The notes below the pieces were generated by a model. That model saw only the letters and a list, made by a program, of their open reading frames with translations. It did not search any database and was not told the DNA's origin. The position numbers and the translations under genes were made by a program. Positions 16,238-23,051 of a DNA stretch of 43,905 bases are shown in pieces. Origin of the DNA: Ramlibacter sp. (GTDB taxonomy: Bacteria > Pseudomonadota > Gammaproteobacteria > Burkholderiales > Burkholderiaceae_C); contig NZ_JARXAB010000095.1 in the NCBI RefSeq assembly GCF_029866045.1, positions 1 to 43,905 of the forward strand, written 5' to 3'. The first letter of the stretch is position 1; each line of letters starts with the position of its first letter.

Positions 16238-16266
16238 TATTTTCTTAGCGGGCTAAGATAATTCAA
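16238..16266 (-). promoter_or_regulatory. Promoter of Bug gene 3 with embedded MarR-type operator
   Basis: On the minus strand TTGAAT (16266-16261) and AAAATA (16243-16238) are separated by exactly 17 bases. The spacer is filled by a perfect palindrome, TCTTAGC-GG-GCTAAGA (16243-16258), of the TTAGC/GCTAA type common for MarR regulators. Binding there would block the Bug promoter; a GATAAT element on the + strand (16257-16262) could serve the divergent reductase gene. The marR gene at 18527 is the natural candidate regulator. The palindrome is seen directly; the assignment is inference. Confidence 0.65.
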
Positions 16267-16325
16267 TTTTTGAGAGCACCCCGGCTCTTGTCAAGCGTGC
16301 TAACCCCGTCACCCGAGTGCCGTCC

Positions 16326-17291
16326 ATGACCCTTTCTCACCCTCTGCGCCCCGTTCGGGTCATTCGCAAGCACCCGATCGCACGGGACATTCATCTGCTT
16401 GAACTGCGGGATCCCTCCGGGGAAAGCTTGCCCGCATTCTCGGCGGGTGCACACCTGCCGGTGCAAATCCCGACGGGCGCCATGCGTCACTACTCGCTGT
16501 GCGGCGATCCGAGAGACGCGGGGGCGTATCAGATCGCGGTCAAGCGGGAGGCCACAGGCCGGGGGGGATCGATCAGCCTCATCGACGGGGTGAATGAGGG
16601 CGACACCCTGATGGTGGGCGAGCCGGACAACCAGTTTGCCCTCAGCGAGAAGGCCCGTAGCTTCATCTTGATCGCAGGCGGCATCGGCGTCACCCCGATG
16701 CTGGCCATGATCCATCAGCTGCGTGCCGAAGGCCAGCGGCCCTTCAAGCTCTATTACCTGGCGCGTGACCCGGAGTCCACCGCTTTTGCCGAGACGCTGA
16801 CCGCACCCGAGCTGGCTGCCCAGGTGCTGATTCACCATGACCACGGCGACCCGGCCCGTTCGCTGGACCTCTGGCCGGTACTCGAAAAATCGGTGAGCGG
16901 AGCACATTTGTTCTGCTGCGGCCCCAAGGGGCTGATGGACAGCGTGCGCGACATGAGCGGCCACTGGCCGACCAGCGCGGTGCACTTTGAGAGCTTTGGC
17001 GCCGACACCCGGCCGCGCGAGGACGATCAGCCGTTTGAGGTGGTTCTGCAGCGCAGCGGCAAGCAACTGAGCGTCGGGGCGCGCCAAAGCCTGCTCGATG
17101 CCCTGCGTGGCCACGGGGTACAGGTACCCAGCTCCTGCGAAAGCGGCACCTGCGGGTCCTGCAAGGTGGGGCTTCTGGAAGGTCAGGCTGATCACCGTGA
17201 CTACGTCCTGCTGCCTGAGGAGTCGGACACCCACCTGATGGCGTGCGTGTCACGCGCCAAGGGCGGTGGGCCGCTGGTATTAGACCTATGA
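16326..17291 (+). CDS. PDR/VanB-type oxygenase reductase (FMN, NAD and C-terminal [2Fe-2S])
   Basis: A 321-residue three-domain reductase. FMN-binding barrel with RHYSLCGDP near 56-64; NAD domain with IAGGIGVTPMLAMI near 115-128; C-terminal plant-type ferredoxin with SCESGTCGSC near 271-280 and the fourth Cys in MACVSRA. This order is that of phthalate dioxygenase reductase and vanillate demethylase VanB. It passes NADH electrons to a Rieske oxygenase, here most likely the one at 19082. ATG 16326 is used; a GTG three codons upstream is possible. The gene's stop begins a run of 14-base repeats leading into the next gene. Confidence 0.94.
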   Translation: MTLSHPLRPVRVIRKHPIARDIHLLELRDPSGESLPAFSAGAHLPVQIPTGAMRHYSLCGDPRDAGAYQIAVKREATGRGGSISLIDGVNEGDTLMVGEPDNQFALSEKARSFILIAGGIGVTPMLAMIHQLRAEGQRPFKLYYLARDPESTAFAETLTAPELAAQVLIHHDHGDPARSLDLWPVLEKSVSGAHLFCCGPKGLMDSVRDMSGHWPTSAVHFESFGADTRPREDDQPFEVVLQRSGKQLSVGARQSLLDALRGHGVQVPSSCESGTCGSCKVGLLEGQADHRDYVLLPEESDTHLMACVSRAKGGGPLVLDL

Positions 17292-17324
17292 CATTCGACC
17301 AATGACATTGGACCTATGACACTG
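17283..17324 (+). repeat. Three tandem 14-base repeats forming a chain of overlapping mini-ORFs
   Basis: Three units, GACCTATGACATTC, GACCAATGACATTG and GACCTATGACACTG, lie end to end at the junction of the reductase and dehydrogenase genes. Each contains ATGACA. The reductase stop overlaps ATG 17288, which opens a five-codon frame ending at 17305; that stop overlaps ATG 17302, opening another five-codon frame ending at 17319; that stop overlaps the dehydrogenase ATG at 17316. All three junctions are ATGA. Confidence 0.85.
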
Positions 17325-18512
17325 AACCGCGCACCCCTGCGGATCGGCGTGCTCGGACTGGGCCGCGCCTTCACCCTGATGGTGCCCACCTTCAGCCGAG
17401 ACCCTCGCGTCCAGCTGGTGGCAGCCTATGACCCGCAAAAGGCGGCCTGTGCAGCCTTCACCCGCGAGTTCGGTGGTGTCGCGCACGCAAGTGCGCAGGC
17501 GGTGTGCGCTGACCCGGCGGTCGAGTGGGTGTACGTGGCCACCCCCCACGCCATGCACGCAGAACATGTGCAACTGGCCGCGAGCCATAGCAAGCATGTG
17601 CTGGTTGAAAAGCCCATGGCCCTCGGCCTGGAAGACTGCACCCGCATGATCGATGACTGCGCCCGCGCTGGCACGCAACTGCTAGTGGGCCACAGCCACA
17701 GCTTCAACGCGCCGGTGCGCCTGGCGCGCAACCTGATCGCCAGCGGCAGCTTGGGGGCGGTGCGTCTGGTGCACGCGATGAATTTCACCGATTTCCTCTA
17801 CCGCCCGCGCCGGCCCGAGGAACTCGATACCGCCCGCGGCGGTGGCGTCGTTTTCAGCCAGGCGGCACACCAAGTAGACATCGTCCGCATGCTGGCGGGC
17901 GGCCAGGCGCGGTCGGTCTATGCCCGTACCGGCGCCTGGGATCCGGCCCGCCCCACCGAGGGCGCCTACACCGCATTGATCGACTTCGCAGGCGGGGCGG
18001 TGGCCAACCTGACCTACAGCGGCTACGGCCGCTACGACACCGATGTCATCATGGACGGTATCGGCGAGATGGGACGGCCCAAGGCGCCAGGCACCCATCA
18101 AGCAACAAGGCAGCGGCTCGCGGCTGCGACCGATGAGGCCGCCGAGGCCGCGCAGAAGGCGCAGCGTAATTTTGGCGGCAGCGCCTACCAGGGCGACGAC
18201 GGCCGGGTGCCCGACGCGTATCAGCACTTCGGCCCGGTGGTCGTCTGCTGCGAGCACGCCGATCTGCGGCTGACGCCGACCGGAGTCGAGGTGCATGACC
18301 TGGCCGGCCTGCGCATAGAGGCGCTGCCGGCCCCGACGGTGCCCCGCAGCGAGGTGATCGACGAGTTATGGGCGGTGGCGCGCGAGGGCCAGGCCCCGGT
18401 GCACAGCGGCGCCTGGTCGAGGGCCACGCTGGAGGTGTGCCTGGCCATCCTGAGCTCGCAGCGCCAAGGCGGGCCCATCCCCCTCCACCAGCAAGTAGCG
18501 TTGGCTGCCTGA
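17316..18512 (+). CDS. Gfo/Idh/MocA-family dehydrogenase, phthalate dihydrodiol dehydrogenase-like
   Basis: A 398-residue NAD(P)-dependent dehydrogenase. N-terminal Rossmann fold with GVLGLGRA near 11-18 and the family signature EKPMAL near 99; the catalytic His-bearing AAHQVDIVRML segment is near 187-197. The stretch YRPRRPEELDTARGGG is, from memory, characteristic of Pht4/OphB, the dehydrogenases that rearomatise the cis-dihydrodiol made by phthalate 4,5-dioxygenase. With a PDR-type reductase upstream and a phthalate-dioxygenase-like oxygenase downstream, the same role is very plausible, though the substrate need not be phthalate. Its ATG is reached through a chain of ATGA-overlapping mini-frames from the reductase stop. 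It should be cytoplasmic. Confidence 0.88.
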   Translation: MTLNRAPLRIGVLGLGRAFTLMVPTFSRDPRVQLVAAYDPQKAACAAFTREFGGVAHASAQAVCADPAVEWVYVATPHAMHAEHVQLAASHSKHVLVEKPMALGLEDCTRMIDDCARAGTQLLVGHSHSFNAPVRLARNLIASGSLGAVRLVHAMNFTDFLYRPRRPEELDTARGGGVVFSQAAHQVDIVRMLAGGQARSVYARTGAWDPARPTEGAYTALIDFAGGAVANLTYSGYGRYDTDVIMDGIGEMGRPKAPGTHQATRQRLAAATDEAAEAAQKAQRNFGGSAYQGDDGRVPDAYQHFGPVVVCCEHADLRLTPTGVEVHDLAGLRIEALPAPTVPRSEVIDELWAVAREGQAPVHSGAWSRATLEVCLAILSSQRQGGPIPLHQQVALAA

Positions 18513-18526
18513 GCCCGCAATCTGCC

Positions 18527-19042
18527 ATGACAAGCCCCAGCCAGCCCGCGAACGACACCCACCAACTTCTGAAGCACTGGCGCGAGTCCGTGCCCGACGA
18601 CCGGCTCGCGCACTTGGTCCGTGATGTGGCACGCGCCCAGATGCGGGCGCTGCAGCAACGCCTGACTCCCCATGGCGTGTCCTTCGGACACTGGACCTTT
18701 CTTCGCATCCTCTGGATCCGTGACGGCCTGACCCAGAAGGAGCTGAGCGACCTGGCCGGCGTGATGGAGCCCACCACATTCAGTGCGGTCAAGGCCATGG
18801 AAACCATGGGCCTGATCGAGCGGCGACAGCGCGAGGGCAACCGGAAGAATATGCACGTCTTCCTCACACCCGCAGGCCGCGCCCTGGAGAAAAAGCTGGT
18901 GCCGCTGGCCGAGGAAGTCAACCACATCAGCATGCGTGGGCTGTCGGACAAGGCTGCGGCAACGCTGCGCAAGTCTTTGCTGTCGATGATCGAAAACCTC
19001 GCCGCCGAGGAAAGTGGCGGGCTCGGCGACGAAGGGGAATAG
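18527..19042 (+). CDS. MarR-family transcriptional regulator
   Basis: A 171-residue winged-helix protein. The MarR core is clear: GVSFGHWTFLRILW, GLTQKELSDLAGV (first helix-turn-helix helix), EPTTFSAVKAMETMGLIERR (recognition helix) and the wing RNRKNMHVFLTPAGRAL. Fourteen bases separate it from the dehydrogenase gene, so it belongs to the reductase operon and may be autoregulated. The palindrome TCTTAGC-GG-GCTAAGA ahead of that operon and a close copy ahead of the oxygenase gene (20441-20457) are the likely targets. MarR proteins of this sort usually release DNA on binding an aromatic acid or its CoA ester. Confidence 0.92.
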   Translation: MTSPSQPANDTHQLLKHWRESVPDDRLAHLVRDVARAQMRALQQRLTPHGVSFGHWTFLRILWIRDGLTQKELSDLAGVMEPTTFSAVKAMETMGLIERRQREGNRKNMHVFLTPAGRALEKKLVPLAEEVNHISMRGLSDKAAATLRKSLLSMIENLAAEESGGLGDEGE

Positions 19043-19081
19043 ACGCCGGAGAGCGGCTGGTGCGCTGGGGCAGTTAGACCT

Positions 19082-20404
19082 TCAGGCCTTCACCGCATAG
19101 TTTTGGTCGGTTCCTGCTTGGGCCTCTTCCACACCCAGCCAGATAGGGTGGGCGTCGTAATCGCGCCAGTCGATGGTCTTGGGGATGACATGCTGGAATG
19201 AGCAGACATCGGTAGGCGTTGCCTGGGCACCTGTGCCGATGGCAGGGCTGCCGTCTGCCACTGCGCGCACAGCCTCGATCATCTGCTTGCGAAACTCCAC
19301 CACCGCCAGGTCACTGGCACCGAGCCTGTCGCGGGTCCGGTCGGTCACGCGTCCCATGGACACCCACATGGCCATGTCCTGGTTGGGAATTCCTTGAATA
19401 CCGGTGAAGTTGCCGTCCCGCATCGCCTGCCGGTCTTGCCAGAACCGATTCTCGTGGTTGCGCAGCGGCCGATAGCGCTCGTCCACGTCGACACCCACGG
19501 TCAGATGCAGAAAGCGCCGCCATGCTTCGGTGTCTGGCGTCTGCTCGGCGTGGCCCCAGCCGATGAAGTAGAACACCATGTGGGTGTCGTCCATCGGCAC
19601 GTTGACGTTGGCCACGTTGTACAGGTTGTTCGGCGGAATCAACACGGTGAACGGCGCGACAAAGATGGTGGTGCGCACATAGTCGTGCGTCTGCGCATTG
19701 AAGATGGGCCGTCGAATGGCGGCGTAGCGAAACCCGTAGCCGGTGCGCTGAACCTGCATCCGCGGGGCCTTGTCGGTGGTGGGGCGCAGCCAGTTCTTGT
19801 CATTGGCCTCAGCGCCCTGCACGCGTGCCGGCACCATGTCTGAGCTGTGCAGGCTCGAGCTGTGGGCCGAGTCGATCGCGCCCTCGAGCACCTGCACCCA
19901 GTTCACCGGCAATATGGCCTTGCCAATGGACACGCGCGTGTCAGCCGTGGGCGCCCAGCGGGGCGGCACGAACTCCGGCGCATCGACCTGCGGGTCCATC
20001 CAACCCCACACCATGCCGCCCCACTCCTTGACTGGGTAGGCCTTGTGCTTGACCTTGTCCATAAAGCCGCTGGCCGCCGGTTCGGACACCATCTCGATCA
20101 CGTTCCCGTGAACGTCCATCTTCCAGCCGTGATAGAGGCAGCGCAGACCACCCTCTTCGTTACGGCCATAGACCAGCGAGGGTCCGCGGTGTGGACAGGC
20201 CTCGTCGAGCACGCCCACATTGCCGTCGCTGTCGCGGAACACCACCAGGTTCTCGCCCAGGATGCGTGCGGACACCGGGTCGCAGTCCGGCTCTGCCACC
20301 TCCTCGCTCAGGCAGATCGGCACCCAGTGCTGTCGCATCAGGCGGCCCATGGGCGCTTCGCCCTCGACGCGGCACAGCAAATCGTTTTCTTCGCGCGTGA
20401 TCAT
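19082..20404 (-). CDS. Rieske oxygenase catalytic subunit, phthalate 4,5-dioxygenase type
   Basis: A 440-residue oxygenase alpha subunit. Rieske centre: CPHRGPSL near 69 and CLYHGWKMD near 88 (CxH...CxxH). Mononuclear iron site: EGAIDSAHSSSLHSS near 174-188 with the D-x2-H-x4-H facial triad. The opening segment TREENDLLCRVEGEAPMGRLM and the NQDMAMWVSMGRVTDRTRD stretch are typical of the phthalate 4,5-dioxygenase (OphA2/Pht3) branch, which works as homo-oligomers without a beta subunit. It should dihydroxylate an aromatic acid using the PDR-type reductase at 16326. It converges on marR, and its promoter region (20405-20560) holds a MarR-like site and a candidate TetR site. Substrate unproven. 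Confidence 0.93.
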   Translation of the reverse strand: MITREENDLLCRVEGEAPMGRLMRQHWVPICLSEEVAEPDCDPVSARILGENLVVFRDSDGNVGVLDEACPHRGPSLVYGRNEEGGLRCLYHGWKMDVHGNVIEMVSEPAASGFMDKVKHKAYPVKEWGGMVWGWMDPQVDAPEFVPPRWAPTADTRVSIGKAILPVNWVQVLEGAIDSAHSSSLHSSDMVPARVQGAEANDKNWLRPTTDKAPRMQVQRTGYGFRYAAIRRPIFNAQTHDYVRTTIFVAPFTVLIPPNNLYNVANVNVPMDDTHMVFYFIGWGHAEQTPDTEAWRRFLHLTVGVDVDERYRPLRNHENRFWQDRQAMRDGNFTGIQGIPNQDMAMWVSMGRVTDRTRDRLGASDLAVVEFRKQMIEAVRAVADGSPAIGTGAQATPTDVCSFQHVIPKTIDWRDYDAHPIWLGVEEAQAGTDQNYAVKA

Positions 20405-20432
20405 GGTGTGAGTTTGCTCAGATAACCGGACA

Positions 20433-20476
20433 CCGGAATATCCTTCGAGGGCTAAGAAAGAGCATCCGGGATATCC
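20433..20476. repeat. Direct repeats CCGG(A/G)ATATCC upstream of the Rieske oxygenase
   Basis: CCGGAATATCC at 20433-20443 and CCGGGATATCC at 20466-20476 differ at one base and are 33 bases apart start to start, about three helical turns. They flank the MarR-like element. They may be paired half-sites for a regulator; no protein can be assigned. Confidence 0.5.
20441..20457. promoter_or_regulatory. Second MarR-like operator, upstream of the Rieske oxygenase
   Basis: TCCTTCGAGGGCTAAGA matches the perfect palindrome region at 16242-16258 at 14 of 17 positions, with the right half (GGGCTAAGA) identical. It lies 37-53 bases ahead of the oxygenase ATG. A shared regulator, most likely the MarR at 18527, would link receptor, reductase, dehydrogenase and oxygenase. 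Confidence 0.5.
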
Positions 20477-20498
20477 CTAGGGCGCGACCCCAGTGGGG
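20475..20498. promoter_or_regulatory. Candidate TetR-family operator, site B
   Basis: Contains CCCTAGGGCGCGACC. The same CCCTAG-N2-CGCGACC arrangement, with identical spacing, recurs at 21296 upstream of the TAXI-like gene and next to tetR. Here it lies about 70-95 bases ahead of the oxygenase gene. Confidence 0.5.
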
Positions 20499-20506
20499 CA
20501 AAAGTC

Positions 20507-20558
20507 CTCGTCGACAGTGCTCGCTGACAGTGCTCGCCGACAGTGCGCGCCGACAAGG
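20507..20558. repeat. 13-base tandem repeat, about 3.7 copies
   Basis: Units CTCGTCGACAGTG (20507), CTCGCTGACAGTG (20520), CTCGCCGACAGTG (20533) and a degenerate CGCGCCGACAAGG (20546). The array fills the space between the tetR stop and the oxygenase promoter. The first three units differ at one or two bases, so the expansion is fairly recent or copy number is maintained. Confidence 0.85.
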
Positions 20559-20560
20559 CC

Positions 20561-21208
20561 TCAGTCTGCGGCCTGGCCCGAGGAGAGACCGGTCCGATGG
20601 CGCAAGGCCTCAATGGCGTAGTTGATCGTGGCCTGCTTGTTGGACTTGCCCGCCTCGCCAGCGGAGGAGATCGCAAGCCCACGCGAAAGGGCCCAGATCG
20701 CACGGATGATCAGAATGCCCTCGCTGGGCGGGATGCCACGCTTCTTGAGATGGGCCAACCAAAGCGCCTCGGTTTCAGAGCGCTGGGAGGTCAGAAGCCG
20801 GATGGCCGTATCCCCCACCAGGGTGTGCCTGCGCACCGACAGAAAGATGTCGAGGTAGATCAGGAACTCGGGCGCCGTGTAGAACCGCTCGGCGCTTCGG
20901 GAGATCGTGACCAACAGGTCCTCGTCCACCGGCGCGCGCGAAGCCTCCTGGGCGGCCCGCCGCATCACGCGTTGCGACAGCCGCTCCAGGACAGCCACCA
21001 CAAGACCATCTTTGCTGGGAAAGTGGTGCAACTGCCCACCCAGCGACACGCCGGCTTCACGGGCGACAGCGGCCACACGAAGCGATGCGTAACCGTGCTC
21101 GGAGAGCAGTTGGGTGGCGGCCTCAAGAATCAGTTCGCGCGTCGCGTCCTTCTGGTCGCTTCGAAGGGTGCGCGATTTGGGGGTCTGCCGAATGCCGCTC
21201 TTGTCCAC
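20561..21208 (-). CDS. TetR/AcrR-family transcriptional regulator
   Basis: A 215-residue TetR protein (GTG at 21208, GGAGA eight bases upstream; a GTG at 21223 would add five residues but has no ribosome site). The DNA-binding domain is near the N-terminus: TRELILEAATQLLSEHGYASLRVAAVAREAGVS with recognition helix, then LHHFPSKDGLVVAVL. The C-terminal ligand domain is helical and unassigned. It is divergent from the TAXI-like gene at 21380, with a perfect CCCTAG-N10-CTAGGG repeat in between, and upstream of the oxygenase gene, which has a similar site. Autoregulation and control of both flanking transcription units are likely. Confidence 0.92.
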   Translation of the reverse strand: MDKSGIRQTPKSRTLRSDQKDATRELILEAATQLLSEHGYASLRVAAVAREAGVSLGGQLHHFPSKDGLVVAVLERLSQRVMRRAAQEASRAPVDEDLLVTISRSAERFYTAPEFLIYLDIFLSVRRHTLVGDTAIRLLTSQRSETEALWLAHLKKRGIPPSEGILIIRAIWALSRGLAISSAGEAGKSNKQATINYAIEALRHRTGLSSGQAAD

Positions 21209-21295
21209 TTTCGCCGTCTCCACTGTGCACAGCGCGCAGAGGCGCTTGGGTCGCCATTTTGGTGCGTGCTACCGCCCGACCGCTGCAAAGTATGC

Positions 21296-21318
21296 CCCTA
21301 GAACGCGACCGCTAGGGT
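21296..21318. promoter_or_regulatory. Candidate TetR-family operator, site A
   Basis: A perfect inverted repeat CCCTAG-N10-CTAGGG (21296-21317) in the tetR/TAXI-like divergent gap. Its left part, CCCTAGAACGCGACC, matches site B (20475) except for the two bases after CCCTAG. Size and symmetry suit a TetR dimer. Confidence 0.6.
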
Positions 21319-21325
21319 TAGTACG

Positions 21326-21365
21326 CATTCCGACAATTTTCACCGTAAGAACATACTGCGGAATG
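21326..21365. promoter_or_regulatory. Spaced inverted repeat CATTCCG...CGGAATG upstream of the TAXI-like gene
   Basis: CATTCCG (21326-21332) and CGGAATG (21359-21365) are perfect inverted copies 26 bases apart and bracket the probable promoter (a weak CATACT at 21352). The second copy ends at the ribosome-binding site AAAAGGAGA. Could be an operator pair or an mRNA stem enclosing the leader; not resolvable here. Confidence 0.4.
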
Positions 21366-21379
21366 AAAAGGAGACAGTC

Positions 21380-22369
21380 ATGGATATGAAGACGGTCATC
21401 AATAAGGACACCGTGGGTCCACGCGTCAATTTCAAGATCGTTGCAGACTGGGGCAACGCCAACTTTCATGCGATCGCGGGCTGGATCTGCGCCCACCTGC
21501 GCTGGCGCTCGGAGCCTGACTCAGAGTTCTGGATCAAGACCGGAACCGGCTACGGCGACAACATCAAGGCTTTGGCCGCGGGAGAAGTCGACCTGGCAAT
21601 CACGACCCCCTTTGACCTGGCCCCCGAGTGGGCGATGGCGGGCTCACACTACTTCGCCGGTCGCGGGCAGTTGCCTGGCATGCGTGCACTCGGCTGGTTG
21701 CCGCAAAACGACCGCCTGGTGTTCGCCATTCGGGCTGACACCGGAATCACCTCATGGCAGGATCTGCGTGACCGTAAATTTCCGCTGAAACTGGCCAGCG
21801 CGTTTCGCACCGAAGACAACATGATGATGTGGGCAGTCGATCGTGTTCTGGAAGAACATGGGATCGAGGTTGAAGGCTGGGGGGGGGAGTGGCTGGAGCA
21901 TGACTTCCCGCGGATCTGCGTCCCGTTCGTCACCAACGGACAAGCCAATGCAGTGATCAATGAAGCGATCGTGGTGCCGCAGTGGCGCGAGCTGGTCGAG
22001 AAAGTGCCGATGCGCTTTCTTTCCTACGAGCCGGACGCATTGCAACGCTTGCAGACGAAGTATGGTCTGCGCCCCGGTGTCATGCCCAAGGGCTATCTCA
22101 AGGCGCCAGAAGACGTGCAGTGCATCGACTGGTCAAACTGGGCGATCCTGGTGCGTGACGACATGGACGATGACCTGGCCTACCGCATTACCTCCTTGAT
22201 GGTCGAGGAACGTGCCGAGTTGGAAGGGCGTTACCGGCATCTCCCGTCCGAGCATGCGGCGATGACCTACCCGATCGACCCCTATGCCATGTGGAAAGGT
22301 GTGGGCGCGCCCCTTCACCCGGGCGCCGAGCGCTACTACCGCGAGCATGGGTACATGAAGGGCGCCTGA
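21380..22369 (+). CDS. TAXI/TRAP-receptor-like protein without signal peptide (module 1); possible enzyme
   Basis: A 329-residue protein with the periplasmic-binding-protein type II pattern of the TAXI receptors: GYGDNIKALAAGEVDLAITTP near 57-77, an HPGAERYYREHG ending and the intervening two-lobed layout. It starts MDMKTVINKDT behind a strong AAAAGGAGA site, with no hydrophobic leader and no lipobox, so it should be cytoplasmic. There is no TRAP membrane gene nearby. It shares with the protein at 29153 several signatures: WGG (167-169), NEA/HEA (194), CIDW (248-251), EHxxMxYPID (291-300) and GAxRYY. 4,5-Dihydroxyphthalate decarboxylase also has a binding-protein fold and is missing from this phthalate-like cluster, so a decarboxylase role is worth considering; this is inference. 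A nine-G run (21879-21887) encodes the WGG motif. Confidence 0.75.
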   Translation: MDMKTVINKDTVGPRVNFKIVADWGNANFHAIAGWICAHLRWRSEPDSEFWIKTGTGYGDNIKALAAGEVDLAITTPFDLAPEWAMAGSHYFAGRGQLPGMRALGWLPQNDRLVFAIRADTGITSWQDLRDRKFPLKLASAFRTEDNMMMWAVDRVLEEHGIEVEGWGGEWLEHDFPRICVPFVTNGQANAVINEAIVVPQWRELVEKVPMRFLSYEPDALQRLQTKYGLRPGVMPKGYLKAPEDVQCIDWSNWAILVRDDMDDDLAYRITSLMVEERAELEGRYRHLPSEHAAMTYPIDPYAMWKGVGAPLHPGAERYYREHGYMKGA

Positions 22370-22409
22370 GGCCCGATTTCGACCGACCCACCCCTTCCTA
22401 CGAGGCCCC

Positions 22410-23051
22410 ATGCTCTATCAGGATATTGCCCTGACCACGCCGCTGGAGGACACGCTTGACCAGTGGAACCTGCTGGCAGACGATGCAATCCGCCAGTTCT
22501 TCGGATTCAAGGGAACCGGCGACAACATCATCGGGATCCGCAACATCGAGCGCGCCACTGTCGCCCAGCTCGGTGAGAAGACGGTTCCGGTCGCTCTGCC
22601 TGCCATTCGCAAGAACTACGAGATCGGTCCGCAAGGCGTGGTCGAAGTGCCGCGCATCCCCTACTCCGCGCACGTGACGCGTGCAGGAACGCCGCACCGG
22701 ACGCAGCATGTCTTTGGTTACTGGCACATCAACGACAAGGATGAAATCATCATCCCTCTGCCTCCTGATGGCGACCGACCCGGGCGGGTTCTCATCATCA
22801 TGGGGATGCCAGCGGGAGATGAGACTGACCGGTTTGCCTGGTATTGCGACAAGTGCCTGACGCTGCTTTTCATGCGAGAGTCCACCAACTTCGACAAGTT
22901 CTGGGCCGCAGAACTGGCGGCTGTACGGGACTACAACGCGGATCCAGAGCACCAGATCTGCCCCACCTGCGGGCACCACAACCCGCTGGCCTACTCGGGC
23001 ATGCAGCAGGCCGACCGTCCCGAAGAGCGCGAGGCGAGGTTTCTGTGGTGA
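22410..23051 (+). CDS. Cupin-like/zinc-ribbon protein resembling 3-hydroxyanthranilate dioxygenase (module 1, copy a)
   Basis: A 213-residue protein. The C-terminal half has RFAWYCDKC (Cys146, Cys149) and ICPTCGHHNP (Cys184, Cys187), the rubredoxin-like metal site found at the end of bacterial 3-hydroxyanthranilate 3,4-dioxygenases. Ahead of it, PHRTQHVFGYWHINDKDE carries His96, His100, His106 and Glu112; the His106-x5-Glu112 spacing matches the HxxxxxE iron ligands of that family (YHIEEGEE). The third canonical His, in a PHSPQR-like segment after the Glu, is absent; a PHR segment lies before it instead. So it is either a rearranged extradiol-type cupin or a metal-site protein of another function. 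It follows the TAXI-like gene by 40 bases and overlaps the next gene. Confidence 0.65.
   Translation: MLYQDIALTTPLEDTLDQWNLLADDAIRQFFGFKGTGDNIIGIRNIERATVAQLGEKTVPVALPAIRKNYEIGPQGVVEVPRIPYSAHVTRAGTPHRTQHVFGYWHINDKDEIIIPLPPDGDRPGRVLIIMGMPAGDETDRFAWYCDKCLTLLFMRESTNFDKFWAAELAAVRDYNADPEHQICPTCGHHNPLAYSGMQQADRPEEREARFLW

Noticed and set aside
21380-22369. Ordinary TRAP/TAXI transport receptor
   Set aside because: No signal peptide or lipobox behind a strong ribosome site, and no TRAP membrane gene in the window.
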